Positions 21,865 to 26,977 of a stretch of 26,977 nt of DNA are shown piece by piece. Every line of letters starts with the position of its first letter. The first letter of the stretch is position 1. A model generated the notes under the pieces. That model did not search any database and was not told where the DNA came from. It worked only from the letters and a program-made list of their open reading frames with translations. The stretch is from Anaerolineae bacterium. Its GTDB lineage: Bacteria; Chloroflexota; Anaerolineae; JAFGEY01. A program made the position numbers and the translations under genes. Location of the stretch: contig JAFGIE010000061.1 in the NCBI GenBank assembly GCA_016929775.1, positions 1-26,977 on the forward strand, written 5' to 3'.

Positions 21865-22719
21865 CTACTGGGGCACACGGTAGGCGACGCGCAGCCCGCA
21901 CAACCGCATTGCGGAGCCGGTGACATGGGCGTTCCAGCTGAGGGCGTAGGAATAGTTGTACGTGTCCACGGTTTGGCCATAGTAGGCGCTCAACGTCGTG
22001 CCGTAGGTGCCCTCGCCGCTCGAGGTGACCATGATCAGGTCGTAGAACCCGCCCGCGTTGTCATACCGGGTCAGCCAGGCGGTTCCGTTGGTGGAGCTGG
22101 CATCGTAGTAGTAGAGCCGCAAGTACTCGACGCGGCTCCCCGTGGGCAGCTGCAGATCGATGTTGAGCAGATCGGCGGTGCTGTCCACGTACACGCACCC
22201 GTACCCGCCATAGCGCCACGGCACGGCGCTGTCGCGCGGGCGCAGCGCCGCCCCGGTAACGTGCACGTAGCGAAAGAGCGACCAATCCTGCAGGGCGGCG
22301 TCGCGCGCGTCATAGTAGGCGTCCTCGTCTGCCTGCGGCTCGGCGAACATGCTCTCCCAGTCTGGAGGCGGCTGCAGCGGCTCTCCCTCGGAGGATGACC
22401 GGTCCATGCCATCGCCCGGGGTGCGCTCCCCGGGATCGCTCTCCTCGTTGGGCTGGGCGGGCAGCGGCGCGGATTCGGACGACGCGTCCTCGCTCGCGCT
22501 GCTGGCGTGGGGCGCCCCGTCGTGTGCGCCGGTGTAGCCGTCCTGGTCGGGGGCACGCTCGTCGCCGGGCGGGACCGCGAGGCGCGGGGGCGGCGCGCCC
22601 GGCTCGGAGCTGGGCGGCTCTTGGGCGGGCGGTCCGGCAAAGGCGATCGCCGCTGCCGAGATCAGGGCGGCGACCACGAGCAACGGGATCAGGGTTTTCC
22701 ACGGTCTCGTGCGGTCCAT
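21865..22719 (-). CDS. Secreted protein with the same beta domain and a long acidic/proline linker (long paralogue)
   Basis: 284 residues. Signal peptide 1-28 (core LIPLLVVAALISAAAIAFA, cleavage expected after AFA). Residues 30-145 are a low-complexity linker rich in Pro, Ser, Glu and Asp, as in wall-spanning spacers. The C-terminal domain (about 150-281) is homologous to the downstream protein, including RPRDS, YGGYGCVY, GSRVEYLRLYYYDAS, TVDT and RLCGLRVAY; the cysteines are C175 and C274. GAGGAGGAA precedes the ATG. It is 39 bases from the downstream paralogue and both probably share the promoter at 22869-22896. Function unknown; a surface or extracellular role is inferred from the signal peptide and linker. 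Confidence 0.78.
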   Translation of the reverse strand: MDRTRPWKTLIPLLVVAALISAAAIAFAGPPAQEPPSSEPGAPPPRLAVPPGDERAPDQDGYTGAHDGAPHASSASEDASSESAPLPAQPNEESDPGERTPGDGMDRSSSEGEPLQPPPDWESMFAEPQADEDAYYDARDAALQDWSLFRYVHVTGAALRPRDSAVPWRYGGYGCVYVDSTADLLNIDLQLPTGSRVEYLRLYYYDASSTNGTAWLTRYDNAGGFYDLIMVTSSGEGTYGTTLSAYYGQTVDTYNYSYALSWNAHVTGSAMRLCGLRVAYRVPQ

Positions 22720-22856
22720 CGCTTCCTCCTCACACTTTCGGCGGGCGCCGGACTGACCACGTGGGTGCGCGAGCCTGTGGCCGATCAGGCGCTAGAGGCT
22801 CCAATGCGCTGCGGCAAGGGGAAGTAGGCGCGTCCCGTGGTGGAGGGCAGCGCAGG

Positions 22857-22869
22857 TGTGACGATCACA
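22857..22869. promoter_or_regulatory. 13-bp dyad overlapping the start site of the secreted-protein operon
   Basis: TGTGA-CGA-TCACA is a perfect inverted repeat that abuts the -10 box and covers the expected start site. A protein bound here would block initiation. The half sites look Crp-like but the 3-bp spacer is too short for a Crp dimer, so identity is open and chance is possible. Confidence 0.35.
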
Positions 22870-22896
22870 TTGTACCACGTCCCGCAAGGAGGGCAA
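22869..22896 (-). promoter_or_regulatory. Promoter of the secreted-protein pair
   Basis: On the minus strand TTGCCC (22896-22891) and TACAAT (22874-22869) are 16 bp apart, just beyond the secA stop codon. The transcript would start near 22862, giving a leader of roughly 140 bases before the long paralogue. The remaining bases of this gap (22720-22856) show nothing else recognisable. Confidence 0.6.
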
Positions 22897-22911
22897 GGCT
22901 CCGCCGTGCGG

Positions 22912-26754
<3,843 letters not shown>

Positions 26755-26807
26755 ACTCGCTCCTTCTCCGTCCACGGATGCCCGAATTCGCTATCCTCGA
26801 CCGTGCT

Positions 26808-26836
26808 ATTATAGCAGGATCGCGGGGCTTTGTCCA
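26808..26836 (-). promoter_or_regulatory. Near-consensus secA promoter
   Basis: On the minus strand TGGACA (26836-26831) and TATAAT (26813-26808) are 17 bp apart. Transcription should begin near 26801, about 47 bases before the GTG start codon. One mismatch from consensus predicts strong housekeeping expression. Confidence 0.8.
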
Positions 26837-26885
26837 TGGCCTCTTGGCGCAAAGGCACGGCTGCTCCCAAGTCGGGCGCAGATCC

Positions 26886-26960
26886 GTCACTGCGAGTAAC
26901 CCATCCCGGCTGTGCCGGGACGCTCTCAGCGAGGACACCCTGTGCTACTGTCACTGCGAG
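26886..26960. repeat. 11-bp direct repeats flanking a small hairpin at the window edge
   Basis: GTCACTGCGAG occurs at 26886-26896 and again at 26950-26960. Between them TCCCGGC-TGT-GCCGGGA (26904-26920) is a perfect 7-bp stem. Sequences starting like GTCA-TGCGAG are familiar as dispersed intergenic repeats in some bacterial genomes. The element runs off the window, and no gene is seen after 26837. Confidence 0.4.
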
Positions 26961-26977
26961 GCGGCGCCCTTCCCGCC

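Overview
The window is about 27 kb of very GC-rich DNA with tightly packed bacterial genes. Short leaders, good GGAGG ribosome binding sites, GTG/TTG starts and frequent ATGA overlaps are all visible. Gene content suggests an anaerobic or facultatively anaerobic Chloroflexota bacterium of the Anaerolineae/Thermoflexia kind. The clues are an oversized SecA without the zinc tail, secreted proteins with an FLPLV-type C-terminus, a single-domain KaiC-like ATPase beside a PAS/GAF kinase, and ferredoxin-linked 2-oxoacid metabolism. This placement is an inference from gene content, not a search result.

Plus strand, 1-11.6 kb. The tail of a Bcp-type peroxiredoxin ends in a strong hairpin. A probable operon follows: a phosphate acyltransferase (Ptb/Pta family), then the 2Fe-2S, molybdopterin and FAD subunits of a xanthine dehydrogenase/aldehyde oxidoreductase family enzyme, then a Crp/Fnr-type regulator. 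The FAD subunit carries the four-cysteine insert of PaoB/HcrB. After a 14-bp palindrome comes a second unit: ferredoxin, ferredoxin-like protein, SAM methyltransferase, hybrid cluster protein (Hcp) and a DUF166 protein, closed by a 17-bp-stem terminator. The Crp/Fnr gene beside a Crp-like operator at -41.5 of the ferredoxin promoter makes this look like an HcpR-type nitrosative/redox stress regulon. Two tandem phoU genes with their own TATAAT promoter complete this half.

Minus strand, 21.1-11.6 kb (read right to left). A winged-helix protein and a KaiC-like ATPase come first. Two three-helix membrane proteins and a PAS-GAF-GAF histidine kinase follow, then a canonical Ptb, an amidohydrolase, a degenerate Ptb missing its signature residues, a P-loop ATPase, a 2x[4Fe-4S] ferredoxin and a VorB-type 2-oxoacid:ferredoxin oxidoreductase alpha subunit. 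The thiamine-binding beta and the gamma subunits are absent: the series stops against the convergent phoU gene. Signal transduction and acyl-CoA/acyl-phosphate chemistry are therefore physically joined.

Minus strand, 26.8-21.2 kb. secA has a near-consensus promoter and two large insertions. It is followed by a separately promoted pair of secreted paralogues sharing a domain of about 132 residues that I cannot assign to a named family.

No tRNA, rRNA, CRISPR array, transposase or phage gene was seen. No stretch longer than about 230 bases lacks a gene. The most unusual items are the degenerate Ptb inside a kinase/metabolic gene series, the truncated VOR cluster, the Crp/Fnr-ferredoxin-Hcp-DUF166 unit and the paired secreted domains.
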